64,000 nt of DNA, from contig JAFVXE010000018.1 in the NCBI GenBank assembly GCA_017501255.1, forward strand, positions 144,341 to 208,340. The letters are read 5' to 3'. The notes beneath the pieces were generated by a model, which was given only the letters and a program-made list of their open reading frames with translations, made no database searches and was not told the origin of the DNA. Positions within the stretch are counted from its first letter, which is position 1; each line of letters begins with the position of its first letter. The translations under genes were made by a program, and so were the position numbers. The stretch comes from Clostridia bacterium. GTDB lineage: Bacteria; Bacillota; Clostridia; Christensenellales; Aristaeellaceae. This document shows, one piece after another, positions 16,964 to 25,465 of this stretch.

Positions 16964-19900
16964 ATGAACGAAGGTCTTTTCAGCGCATACAACGCTTTGC
17001 CCCAATGGCAGGAACTGCTGAACGCTGCCAAAGCGCCGGGATGCAGCGCTATTTATGAGCTGGCAGAAGGCGAGCGGCCCTTTTTAGCGGCGGCGCTGAG
17101 CCAGCGCACGGGACGGCCTGTGGTGCTGGTATGCGCCACAGAGCTGGTGGCCCAGCGCTGCGCCCAGGATGTACAGCGGCTGACGGGCATGGGCTGCGTG
17201 TGTCTGCCGCCCCGGGATCTGCAATTCAGCCGTGCCGCCTCCAGCCGGGAAAGCACCTGGCAGCGGCTTGCGGCGCTGGATCAGCTGGCCCACGGGCAGG
17301 CCAAGGTGCTGTGCATCAGTCTGGACAGCCTGATCCACCGGTGTGTGCCCAAGAAGGTGTTTCTGGGGGCGGAAATCCGCATTGCCGAGGGGGAGTGTCA
17401 CCCACCCAAGGAGCTGATGGATCGGCTGCTGGCGGCTGGATATGAGCGGGTGGCCATGGTGGAAGGTCAGGGCCAGTGCGCCATGCGGGGCTCCATTCTG
17501 GATGTGTTTCCCTCCAATACCCAGGAAGCGCTGCGCATTGAGTTTTTCGATGACGAGGTGGACTCCATCCGGCGGTTTGAGTGCATCAGCCAGCGCAGCA
17601 TTGCCCGGGTGAAGAACGCCCGCATTGCTCCGGCGACGGAATGTCTGGTCACGGATCCGGAGGCGGCTGCCCAGCGGCTGCGCAAGGCCATCGAAGCCGG
17701 ACTGGGACATGGGCTGGAAGAACTGCCGGGACAATATACCGACGAGCGGTTCACCGCCCCTGTGGTCACGGACGATGGTGAGGAACTGCCCTCGCTGGAT
17801 GCATTTTTAATGTCCATTGACCTGCCGGGGATGAGCGAGGAAGAGCCGGGCTGGACGGAGGATACAGCGAAGCCGGAAAAGCAGATGGGCGCCATGATTG
17901 GCGAAAAGGCCGGGAAAACCATTGGCGAGTATTCCAGTCGGGGTTCCAATGAGCGCAACGAAGTTGCCGAAGTTACCGAAGATACCGACGGCGGCAAGGT
18001 GATGGCAGAGGCCATCAATAGCCTGAGCTATCGCCGCCATCTGGATGATGTGGAACGGGTGGCTGCCGGGCAGACCATCCGCACAGCCCCCATGTGGCTG
18101 AATGTGCTGTGCCGGGAAACCGCCACGGCCATGGACTATCTGGACAATCCCATCGTTTTGCTGGATCGCCCGGAGCAATACCTGAGCCGGATGCGGGTGC
18201 TGGATGCGGAGTTCAGCGATGCTTATGAAAGCGCCCGCCAGCGCGGCGATGCTTTCGATGCCCAGAAGGGGCTTCTGCTGCCCTACGACGATCTGCTGCC
18301 GGTGTGGGAGCAGCGCAGCACCGTATTGCTGACCGAACTGAGCGCAGGCACCGGCCGCATGAAGCCGGAAAAACTGATTTCCTTTGGCTCCGCCACGCCC
18401 TTGCCCTATCAGAGCCGGTTGGAGCCCCTGTGCAATGACATTAAAAAATGGAAGGAGCAAAACTGCGCCATCGTGCTGCTGTGCGGCGGCGAAGCCCGTG
18501 CTCTGCGTTTGCAGAAAGCCCTCAGCGAACGGGGCATTCCTTCCAGCTATTCGGAAACCCTGGATGGCAACGTGATCCTCCGGGAAGTGATTCTGCTGCC
18601 GGTGAGCTACACCAAGGGTTTTCTGAACACCGGCGCAAGGCTGTGCCTGATCAGCGATACCGACCTGTACGGCTCGGCTTACCATAAGGCCCGCAAGAAA
18701 ACCAATGCAGGCGAGCGCATTTCCTCCTTCACCGACCTGAAACCCGGGGATTATATCGTCCATGACCTGTACGGCGTGGGTATTTATCAGGGCGTTACCC
18801 AGATGAATGACGAGGGCGTGAAGCGGGATTATCTGATTATCCACTATGCAGGCAGCGACAAGCTCTACGTGCCCGCCGACCAGTTTGACCGGGTGCAGAA
18901 GTACATCGGTGCAGAGGCCGCTCTGCCCAAGCTGAACAAGCTGGGGGGCGGCGAGTGGCAGCGGCAGAAGAGCCGGGTGAAGGGACAGCTGAAAAAGCTG
19001 GCCTTCGATCTGGTGGAGCTGTATGCCAAGCGTGCCCAGGAGAACGGCTATGCCTTCAGCCACGACAACCCCTGGCAGCAGGAATTTGAGGATGCCTTCC
19101 CCTACGAACTGACAGACGACCAGCAGCGCAGCGTGGCCCAGATCGAAGAGGACATGGAAAGCGCCCGGAACATGGATCGTCTGCTCTGCGGCGACGTGGG
19201 CTACGGCAAGACCGAGGTGGCCCTCCGGGCAGCCTTCAAGTGCGTGGTGGAGGGCAAGCAGGTGGCCATCCTTGCGCCTACCACCATTCTGGTGCAGCAG
19301 CACTACAATACCATCCGCAAGCGGTTCAACGGCTTCCCCGCCAAGGTGGAGATGCTCAGCCGCTTCCGCACCCCTGCGGAAAGCAAGGAGATTATCAAAA
19401 AGCTGGAAGCCGGCGAGATCGACATCATTGTAGGCACCCACCGGCTGCTTTCCAAGGAAGTGAAGTATCACGATCTGGGCCTTTTGATCGTGGACGAGGA
19501 GCAGCGTTTTGGCGTGGCTCACAAGGAATCCATCAAACAGATGAAGAACCGGGTGGATGTGCTCACCCTGTCGGCTACCCCCATTCCCCGCACGCTGCAC
19601 ATGAGCATGGTGGGCATCCGGGACATGAGCATTCTGGAAACCCCGCCGGAGGAACGCCTGCCGGTAAAAACCTACGTCATCGAATACGACGACATGATCA
19701 TCCGGGACGCCATCCGCCGGGAGCTGGCCCGGGGCGGCCAGGTGTATTTCCTCTACAACCGGGTGCGCTCCATCGACCAGATGTACGCCCGCCTTCATGC
19801 GCTGGTGCCGGAAGCCCGCATCGGTATCGCCCACGGGCAGATGCGGGAGAATGCGCTGGAGGACATCATGCTGGACTTCTACGCCGGCGCATACGATGTG

Positions 19901-20788
19901 CTCCTGTGCACCACCATTGTGGAAAGCGGTCTGGATGTGCCGGAAGCCAACACCCTCATCGTGTTTGATGCGGATCGTTTCGGCCTGAGCCAGCTGTACC
20001 AGATCCGTGGCCGGGTGGGCCGCAGCAACAAGCAGGCCTACGCCTACTTCACCACCCGTGCCAACAAGCAGATGAGCGAAACCGCCCAGAAGCGTCTGGA
20101 TGCCATCCGGGAATTCACCGAGTTCGGCGCAGGCTACCGCATCGCCATGCGCGACCTGGAAATCCGCGGCGCAGGCGATGTGCTGGGGCCCCAGCAGAGC
20201 GGCCACCTGTCCACGGTGGGCTATGATATGTACTGCAAACTCATCGAGGAAGCGGTGGGCGAAGCCCGGGGTATTTCTCAGACCCCGGAAATCGATACCC
20301 GCATTGATCTGAAAATCGACGCTTATCTGCCTCAGGACTATGTTTCTCAGGAAAAACTCCGTGTGGAAATCTACAAGCGCATCGCCATGGTTATGGACGA
20401 GGAAACCCGCCTGACCATCGAAGACGAGCTGATCGACCGCTTCGGCGATATTCCCCAGCCGGTGGAGAACCTGATCCGCATTGCCCAGCTGCGGGGCGTT
20501 ACCCGCCGTCTGGGGGTCAGCCACCTGACCCTGCGGCAGGACGGCATTCACATGAAGCTGAGCCAGCAGGCCATGCCCGACCCGGGCGTGCTGTTCACCG
20601 CCGTTTCCGTGACCGACCCCCGGCTGAAATTCGCCGTGGGGCGCACGCCGGAATTGGTATTCCAAGTGCCCCGGCTGACCCCCAACGTGGCGCTGGATAT
20701 GGCCATTCCCATGGCCACGGCGCTGCTAAGGAATGTGGAAAAGCTGCTTAAGGAAAAAGCGGCGGCCGAAGAAGGGGACGGGAAGTAA
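16964..20788 (+). CDS. mfd: Transcription-repair coupling factor
   Basis: A 1274-residue Mfd: an ATP-driven translocase that removes stalled RNA polymerase and recruits UvrA to template-strand damage. Domains in order: UvrB-like N-terminal module; CarD-like RNA-polymerase-interaction domain (LKPGDYIVHDLYGVGIYQG, about residues 590-608); superfamily 2 helicase with GDVGYGKTEV (about 742) and DEEQRFG (about 844), TATPIPRTL, and motif VI QIRGRVGR (about 1012); C-terminal UvrA-regulatory domain. The start at 16964 has AAGGAG about 9 bases upstream; the frame extends further up but only through repeat DNA. Residues about 268-366 form a low-complexity acidic insertion in the UvrB-like module, which makes the protein ~100 residues longer than usual. 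Confidence 0.95.
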   Translation: MNEGLFSAYNALPQWQELLNAAKAPGCSAIYELAEGERPFLAAALSQRTGRPVVLVCATELVAQRCAQDVQRLTGMGCVCLPPRDLQFSRAASSRESTWQRLAALDQLAHGQAKVLCISLDSLIHRCVPKKVFLGAEIRIAEGECHPPKELMDRLLAAGYERVAMVEGQGQCAMRGSILDVFPSNTQEALRIEFFDDEVDSIRRFECISQRSIARVKNARIAPATECLVTDPEAAAQRLRKAIEAGLGHGLEELPGQYTDERFTAPVVTDDGEELPSLDAFLMSIDLPGMSEEEPGWTEDTAKPEKQMGAMIGEKAGKTIGEYSSRGSNERNEVAEVTEDTDGGKVMAEAINSLSYRRHLDDVERVAAGQTIRTAPMWLNVLCRETATAMDYLDNPIVLLDRPEQYLSRMRVLDAEFSDAYESARQRGDAFDAQKGLLLPYDDLLPVWEQRSTVLLTELSAGTGRMKPEKLISFGSATPLPYQSRLEPLCNDIKKWKEQNCAIVLLCGGEARALRLQKALSERGIPSSYSETLDGNVILREVILLPVSYTKGFLNTGARLCLISDTDLYGSAYHKARKKTNAGERISSFTDLKPGDYIVHDLYGVGIYQGVTQMNDEGVKRDYLIIHYAGSDKLYVPADQFDRVQKYIGAEAALPKLNKLGGGEWQRQKSRVKGQLKKLAFDLVELYAKRAQENGYAFSHDNPWQQEFEDAFPYELTDDQQRSVAQIEEDMESARNMDRLLCGDVGYGKTEVALRAAFKCVVEGKQVAILAPTTILVQQHYNTIRKRFNGFPAKVEMLSRFRTPAESKEIIKKLEAGEIDIIVGTHRLLSKEVKYHDLGLLIVDEEQRFGVAHKESIKQMKNRVDVLTLSATPIPRTLHMSMVGIRDMSILETPPEERLPVKTYVIEYDDMIIRDAIRRELARGGQVYFLYNRVRSIDQMYARLHALVPEARIGIAHGQMRENALEDIMLDFYAGAYDVLLCTTIVESGLDVPEANTLIVFDADRFGLSQLYQIRGRVGRSNKQAYAYFTTRANKQMSETAQKRLDAIREFTEFGAGYRIAMRDLEIRGAGDVLGPQQSGHLSTVGYDMYCKLIEEAVGEARGISQTPEIDTRIDLKIDAYLPQDYVSQEKLRVEIYKRIAMVMDEETRLTIEDELIDRFGDIPQPVENLIRIAQLRGVTRRLGVSHLTLRQDGIHMKLSQQAMPDPGVLFTAVSVTDPRLKFAVGRTPELVFQVPRLTPNVALDMAIPMATALLRNVEKLLKEKAAAEEGDGK

Positions 20789-20796
20789 ACGGAGGT

Positions 20797-20889
20797 GTTC
20801 CGGGGCTCTGCCCCGAACCCCGCTCAAGGGCCTCAGGCCCTTGAGAATCCCGCTGATTCGCCTGCCTTGCAGGCGAATGGGGTTGGATA
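20797..20889. repeat. Modular hairpin repeat (A-B-C) after mfd
   Basis: GGGGCTCTGCCCC (A), TCAAGGGCC/GGCCCTTGA (B) and ATTCGCCTG/CAGGCGAAT (C), joined by ACCCCGC and GAATCCCG. The A hairpin begins about 10 bases after the mfd stop. Confidence 0.8.
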
Positions 20890-20936
20890 ATGGCATTGGT
20901 CAAAGAAAAAGCTGGTTTCCCGGAAAAAACAATAAG

Positions 20937-20974
20937 GAAGGCCGCTGCATTCACACCGCAGCGGCCTTCTTTCA
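20937..20974. terminator. Bidirectional terminator after mfd
   Basis: A perfect 12-bp stem, GAAGGCCGCTGC (20937-20948) and GCAGCGGCCTTC (20958-20969), then TTTC. It lies between convergent mfd and the SH3 gene. Confidence 0.8.
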
Positions 20975-21008
20975 TTGGAATCATGAACGTATGGCTCAGG
21001 GCAATCGC

Positions 21009-22547
21009 TCACCCGTTTCCCTCCTTCCAGTTGCTTTGCAGCACATAACCGGTCACATCATCCTCCGGGAACCAGACATGGTACCATTCCTCGCCCACGA
21101 TGCCCAACACCAGCAGATCCTGCTGGGGATATTCGCTGCTGACGAAAGGATAGTCGGTGGAAGGCCCAGTAAATACGCCATGGTACCCGCCGGCAAAGAC
21201 AAACACCCGGGAGGGGAACGCTGCTTCCACCTTGTGCCCCGCCTCGCCAAAAGCAAGGTATTCCTTCATCATCCAGCCGGTAACGCCGAAAATATCCACC
21301 GCTACCCATTCCCCTTGTGAGCCAACGATACGCACTGGTGTGCCGTTGTAATACTTGCCCAGTGAGGTGGCGGTTTTCTTGGGTTCTGTGCGCAGGTGCA
21401 GCCGATCCTCCGGGTTGGGGTTGTTGACCACGGCCCAGTTTGATGTATCCAGCACGGACAGCGCTTCGCCAAATGTGCGGGGCAGGCTGTTCCAGTCGAT
21501 GGCAGAGATATCTGCCCATGGATGATCGCCAAAGCAGTTTTCATAGCCAATGGGCGAGCTGTCGGTCACCCAGTTTTTGCCCAGCCGGAACATGGTTTCG
21601 CCGGAGGCCATGTCCTCCATGTTATAGATGTAGGTAATGCCGCAGGTGTTGTCATCCACCGGGCCGATGTTCACCAGCAGATCGCCCAGCACCAGCGAAG
21701 AGGAGAAGTTCTCGTAGCCATAGGTGGTTCCCTTCGGCAGCGGCGTTGAGCGGATCGGCTGCCAGCCATCGCCCTCATGGAAAAGGCAAGCGGCAATGAT
21801 GCGCTCCCCGTCCGGATTTTGCAGGAAAAACTCCAGATGCTTCTCCTTCGCGCAGCCGCCCAGATATGTATCTTCCGGGAACAGCTCCGCTGCCGCCAGC
21901 GCCGTGGCCTCATCGGAAAGCCAGCTGTGGGTGTAGTACTGGTTGGGTTTGGGGAAGCGGGCCTCATCATAGACGCTCAGGGGCATCAACCCATCCAGCC
22001 ACCGGGCGGGCACCGGGGTATATGCCCGGCTGTCCACAACATTGTCGTTCTCGTCGCAAAAAAAGGAGGCGTAGTTCAGGCGGCCCTCCCCATACCATGT
22101 ATGGGATTCGGTGCTGTTTCCATTCTCATGGGTTTCCCGGCTCACCAGACTGACCATGCGCCACTGTCCCTCCAAACGGGTGGCCCGATAGGTATCGCAC
22201 ACCGGGCCAGCGCTGCCGTAGGACCAGTAGAGGGTGTCGTCCGTATCCAGCAACAGACTGGTAACCGCCGCATCCTGCCGCAAAGCAGCCGGATTACAGA
22301 CCACCAGCTCCCATGCGCCGTTGTTCTGCTCGGCCAGACACAGGGTCTGGGTATGACCGTCCGTCAGCACAGCGGCAGCGGTGTTTCCGCACAGCTGGGA
22401 ATGAGAAATGGTGTGGCCGGGCAATGCGGACTGAAAGAGCACCGTCACCTCGGGCGGCAAGGTCTCCACGGCAGCGGCCATTCCACAAGCCAGCGTCATC
22501 AGCAGCAGGAAAAGAGCGAAACAAAGGCGGCGCATCGTTTTCTTCAT
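21009..22547 (-). CDS. Secreted SH3-domain protein
   Basis: A 512-residue exported protein with an N-terminal signal peptide (about residues 1-26, cleavage near GMAAA-VE). The long central region has no motif I recognise. A bacterial SH3 domain lies at about residues 370-435 (DRLHLRTEP, YYNGTPVRIV, GEWVAVDIFGVTGWM), and a second SH3-like strand set at the C-terminus (WYHVWFPEDDVTGYVL) suggests a degenerate repeat. SH3b domains usually bind peptidoglycan or cell-wall polymers, so a wall-associated role is likely. AGGGAGGA precedes the ATG. The gene is monocistronic. Confidence 0.78.
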   Translation of the reverse strand: MKKTMRRLCFALFLLLMTLACGMAAAVETLPPEVTVLFQSALPGHTISHSQLCGNTAAAVLTDGHTQTLCLAEQNNGAWELVVCNPAALRQDAAVTSLLLDTDDTLYWSYGSAGPVCDTYRATRLEGQWRMVSLVSRETHENGNSTESHTWYGEGRLNYASFFCDENDNVVDSRAYTPVPARWLDGLMPLSVYDEARFPKPNQYYTHSWLSDEATALAAAELFPEDTYLGGCAKEKHLEFFLQNPDGERIIAACLFHEGDGWQPIRSTPLPKGTTYGYENFSSSLVLGDLLVNIGPVDDNTCGITYIYNMEDMASGETMFRLGKNWVTDSSPIGYENCFGDHPWADISAIDWNSLPRTFGEALSVLDTSNWAVVNNPNPEDRLHLRTEPKKTATSLGKYYNGTPVRIVGSQGEWVAVDIFGVTGWMMKEYLAFGEAGHKVEAAFPSRVFVFAGGYHGVFTGPSTDYPFVSSEYPQQDLLVLGIVGEEWYHVWFPEDDVTGYVLQSNWKEGNG

Positions 22548-22658
22548 ACAGAATCCTCCCTGTGGTTTTTCCGTTACTCAATGAACGAAACAAACCGGCG
22601 TTTTCTTCCATTTTGATGGCAAAATTGCAAACAAACCGTAAATCTTTCATGTTCCGCT

Positions 22659-22688
22659 TGTATACAGCCAATCGCCCGTGGTATGATA
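22659..22688 (+). promoter_or_regulatory. Promoter of the 22733 gene
   Basis: TTGTAT (22659-22664) and TATGAT (22683-22688), 18-base spacer, 45 bases upstream of the ATG. Confidence 0.6.
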
Positions 22689-22732
22689 CCCGCGGATTCA
22701 ACATACCAATGAGATACAAGGAGGAATTCATC

Positions 22733-23098
22733 ATGAGCATTCTCGATACCATCAAGGGTCTCTTTGGCGGCGACAGCGAAACCAAGGCCGTGGGCGCTCT
22801 GAGCGGCATTATCGACACCATCAAGCCCCTGCTGGAGGAAGGCAAGCTGGGCGAGCTGGTGCAAACGGCCCTGTCCAATTTCGGCGATCTGGGCGACCAG
22901 TTCCAGACCACCAAGACCAGCCTGAAGCGGGCCACCGGCGCTGAAAAGGCCAACCTGACCGCCCAGAAGAACGATATTCTCAGCCAGATCAAAGAAAAGG
23001 GCGCTGCCCTTCTGGAAAGCCTGACCCAGCAGGCCGATCTGCCCGACGCCATCAAGGCGCTGGTGGAAAAGGCCCAGGCTTTGCTTGCCAAGCTGTAA
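22733..23098 (+). CDS. Small helical protein of unknown function
   Basis: A 121-residue protein with no signal peptide and no membrane segment. It is rich in Ala, Leu, Lys, Glu and Gln with heptad-like spacing after residue 50, so it is probably an all-helical, partly coiled-coil cytoplasmic protein. I do not recognise the family. Support for it being a real gene: a strong AAGGAGG site 8 bases before the ATG, its own promoter, codon use like its neighbours, and a terminator 24 bases after the stop. That terminator has been duplicated around a repetitive element (see 23160-23366). Confidence 0.75.
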   Translation: MSILDTIKGLFGGDSETKAVGALSGIIDTIKPLLEEGKLGELVQTALSNFGDLGDQFQTTKTSLKRATGAEKANLTAQKNDILSQIKEKGAALLESLTQQADLPDAIKALVEKAQALLAKL

Positions 23099-23122
23099 TC
23101 CATCCCGATTCAACACGGTTTT

Positions 23123-23160
23123 CGGAGCTGTTGCAGATTCTCTTACTGCAACGGCTCTGC
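23123..23160 (+). terminator. Terminator hairpin, upstream duplicate (no U-tract)
   Basis: GAGCTGTTGCAG pairs with CTGCAACGGCTC. The 38 bases are identical to 23367-23404, but here the hairpin is followed by the 207-bp element instead of a T-run. Confidence 0.8.
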
Positions 23161-23366
23161 AGGTCGTCAAAAAACTCGCCTTCGGCGATTTTTCGACGAG
23201 GCTTGCACCGTTTGCCTACGAGCCTTCGGCTCGCCGGGCGGCAAACGGCGATAGGAACCCCTTGCTACGCAAGGGTTCCGAAACCACCGTACACGCCGCT
23301 GGTTTCGGATCAGCAATCAGAGGGCTGCGGCCCTCCGATACCTCCGAGGGGTTCTTTGACAGTCTG
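23160..23366 (+). mobile_element. 207-bp multi-hairpin element, copy 1
   Basis: A non-coding unit that starts CAGGTCGTCAAA and ends TTTGACAGTCTG, which gives imperfect terminal inverted repeats (9 of 12 positions). Inside are five successive inverted repeats: CGTCAAAAA.../...TTTTTCGACG, CGTTTGCC/GGCAAACG enclosing CGAGCC/GGCTCG, GGAACCC/GGGTTCC with an inner CTTGC/GCAAG, GAAACCA/TGGTTTC and AGGGC/GCCCT. It is about 96% identical to 25174-25381 by eye. It sits between a duplicated terminator hairpin. No ORF and no named family is recognised; a MITE-like element or structured RNA are the main options. Confidence 0.8.
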
Positions 23367-23410
23367 CGGAGCTGTTGCAGATTCTCTTACTGCAACGGCT
23401 CTGCTTTTTT
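23367..23410 (+). terminator. Terminator, downstream duplicate with U-tract
   Basis: The same 38 bases as 23123-23160, here followed by TTTTTT. This is presumably the original complete terminator of the 22733 gene. Confidence 0.85.
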
Positions 23411-23477
23411 CTTCCATTTCCTGCCAGAACTGACATATGAATATGCTGTAACTTTCTGCCGCACAGCCGTAAAAGCC

Positions 23478-23507
23478 TTGCCAAACGCCTGGCGGTTGTG
23501 TCATAAT
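23478..23507 (+). promoter_or_regulatory. Promoter of the foldase gene
   Basis: TTGCCA (23478-23483) and CATAAT (23502-23507), 18-base spacer, 80 bases upstream of the ATG. Confidence 0.6.
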
Positions 23508-23587
23508 GGGTATCGTTGATTAATGCGGTCAACGGGTCAGCCTTTGCGCCGCCACCCGCAGCCGTATCGAAAGGAACGTTGTTTAAT

Positions 23588-25117
23588 ATGACCAAAAAGT
23601 TGATCGCTCTGCTGATGTGTCTGTGCCTGATGCTGGGTCTGGCCTCCTGCCAGAAGGCTGCCGAGCCCGTGGACGCTCTGCCCACCGCCGTGCCTGCCGC
23701 TGAGGAAACAGCCGCTGAGGAAACAGTCGCCGAGGAAACCACCACCGAAGAGACCACCGTGGTCAGCACCCCCGCTGACACCACCGGTCTGAACGATACC
23801 GATGTGCTGCTGACCGTCAACGGCGAAGCCGTTACCTGGGCCGATGCAAAGCCTTATTATGACAGCTTTGTAAGCCAGTACAGCGCCTACTACGATATGT
23901 CTCTGGAAGAGAACGTGAAGACCTTCCAGGCCGTGGCTACCGAGAACGCCTTCCATGAGAAGCTGCTCATGCAGAAAGCCACCGAGCTGGGCCTGGCCCC
24001 TCTGAGCGAGGAAGACCTGGCTGCCGCCGCCACCGAAGCCGATGCCATCTGGGAAGAGAACGTGGCCTACTATATGTCCATGCTGACTTCCGAGGACGGC
24101 AGCGCTGCCGCCAGCCGTGAGCAGGCCGTTGCCTATCTGGAAGAGCAGGGCTTCACCAAGGACTATGTGTACGATAACTACTCCAAGTCCATGGTGCTGG
24201 ACCGCCTCTACGAGCAGGTGTCCCAGGATGTGTCCATCACCGATGCCGATGTGGAAGCTGAGTATCAGGCGCTGGTGGCCCAGGACAAGGCTCTCTACGA
24301 AAACGACATCGACGCCTATGTTGCCTACAACAGCAACGTGGATATGAACAATATGTACGCCATGTACTATGGCGGCGAAGCCATGGATTATGCCTGGTAC
24401 CGCCCCGAAGGTTTCCGTGGCGTGAAGCACATCCTTCTGAGCGTGGATGAAAGCCTGATGCAGGAATACCAGAACATTCAGGCCCAGCTGGAAGAAGGCG
24501 TTGCCGAGGGCGAGGAAGCCCCCGAAGTGACCTATACCCAGGCGGATCTGGACAACGCCAAGGCCGCCATTCTGGCTGCCAACCAGGAAAAGATTGATGA
24601 AATTAACCAGCGCCTGGCCAACGGCGAGGATTTTGAGGCTCTGATTCCCGAATACACTTTGGATTCCGACAGCCTCTACGAAGTCAGCCTTGCCAGCACC
24701 AACTATGTGCCCGAGTTCGTGGAAGCCGCTTTCAGCGTGGATAACGTGGGCGATGTGTCCGCTCCCTATATCAGCCAGTTCGGTATCCACATCGTCAAGT
24801 ACATGAGCGATATTCCCTCCGGCCCCATCGAGATGACCGAGGATCAGCGTGCCGCCAAGTACGACAGCCTGCTGACCCTGCGCAAGGATGAAGTGTACAC
24901 CGTTGCTGTGGAAGAGTGGAAGGCTGCCTCCACCATCGAGTACACCGGTCTGGTGATGAGCTACGACGAGCTGCTGGAGCAGATGATGGCTGAAGAAGCC
25001 GCTGCCGAGGAAGCTGCTGTGGTGGAAGAGACGGTTGAAGAAACCACCATGGAAGAAACCACCGTGGAAGAAACCGAAGAAGTTGCCGAGGAAACCACCG
25101 AAGAAGCCGCTGAATAA
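23588..25117 (+). CDS. Lipoprotein foldase with parvulin-type PPIase domain
   Basis: A 509-residue PrsA/SurA-like lipoprotein that would assist folding of exported proteins outside the membrane. It has a lipoprotein signal with lipobox LASC (Cys at about residue 20), a SurA-N-like helical chaperone region (about 75-270) and a parvulin-type domain from VKHILL (about 280) to FGIHIVKYM (about 398). The parvulin domain is interrupted by a ~50-residue helical, Glu/Ala-rich insertion after KHILL. Unusual Thr/Glu-rich repeats (EETTVEE type) flank the body both after the lipobox (about 34-60) and at the C-terminus (about 466-509). AAAGGAAC precedes the ATG at a long spacing. Confidence 0.82.
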   Translation: MTKKLIALLMCLCLMLGLASCQKAAEPVDALPTAVPAAEETAAEETVAEETTTEETTVVSTPADTTGLNDTDVLLTVNGEAVTWADAKPYYDSFVSQYSAYYDMSLEENVKTFQAVATENAFHEKLLMQKATELGLAPLSEEDLAAAATEADAIWEENVAYYMSMLTSEDGSAAASREQAVAYLEEQGFTKDYVYDNYSKSMVLDRLYEQVSQDVSITDADVEAEYQALVAQDKALYENDIDAYVAYNSNVDMNNMYAMYYGGEAMDYAWYRPEGFRGVKHILLSVDESLMQEYQNIQAQLEEGVAEGEEAPEVTYTQADLDNAKAAILAANQEKIDEINQRLANGEDFEALIPEYTLDSDSLYEVSLASTNYVPEFVEAAFSVDNVGDVSAPYISQFGIHIVKYMSDIPSGPIEMTEDQRAAKYDSLLTLRKDEVYTVAVEEWKAASTIEYTGLVMSYDELLEQMMAEEAAAEEAAVVEETVEETTMEETTVEETEEVAEETTEEAAE

Positions 25118-25132
25118 TACAGCATCGAAAAC

Positions 25133-25173
25133 AGCTGCCCCCGTTTCTCTGAAAAGGAGAAACGGGGGCAGTT
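25133..25173 (+). terminator. Terminator hairpin, upstream duplicate (truncated U-tract)
   Basis: GCCCCCGTTTCTC pairs with GAGAAACGGGGGC. The 41 bases match 25382-25422 with one difference (A for G after the stem); the T-run is cut short by the element that follows. Confidence 0.85.
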
Positions 25174-25381
25174 CAGGTCGTCAAAAAACTCGCCTGCGGC
25201 GATTTTTTTGACGAGGTTTGCACCGTTTGCCTACGAGCCTTCGGCTCGCCGGGCGGCAAACGGCGATAGGAATCCCTTGCTGCGCAAGGGTTCCGAAACC
25301 ACCGTACACGCCGCTGGTTTCGGATTGGCAATCAGAGGGCTGCGGCCCTCCGATACCTCCGAGGGGTTCTTTGACAGTCTG
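25174..25381 (+). mobile_element. 208-bp multi-hairpin element, copy 2
   Basis: It has the same ends (CAGGTCGTCAAA, TTTGACAGTCTG) and the same hairpin series as 23160-23366, with about eight differences by eye, several of them in loops. In the first stem this copy is better paired (TTTTTTTGACG against CGTCAAAAAA). It lies exactly between two copies of the foldase gene's terminator hairpin, in the same orientation relative to the upstream gene as copy 1. Confidence 0.8.
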
Positions 25382-25428
25382 AGCTGCCCCCGTTTCTCTG
25401 AAAAGGAGAAACGGGGGCGGTTTTTTCA
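25382..25428 (+). terminator. Terminator of the foldase gene, downstream duplicate with U-tract
   Basis: The same stem as 25133-25173, here followed by GGTTTTTTC. Confidence 0.88.
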
Positions 25429-25465
25429 TTTTGTTTGTTCGCCAGCCAAAGCTGTTCTTTTGCGT

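Noticed and set aside
17807..20665. Very long open frame antisense to mfd (over 900 codons)
   Set aside because: It mirrors the codon bias of a certain gene on the other strand, has a repetitive His/Gln/Gly-rich translation, and no ribosome binding site. The same applies to antisense frames over most other genes here.
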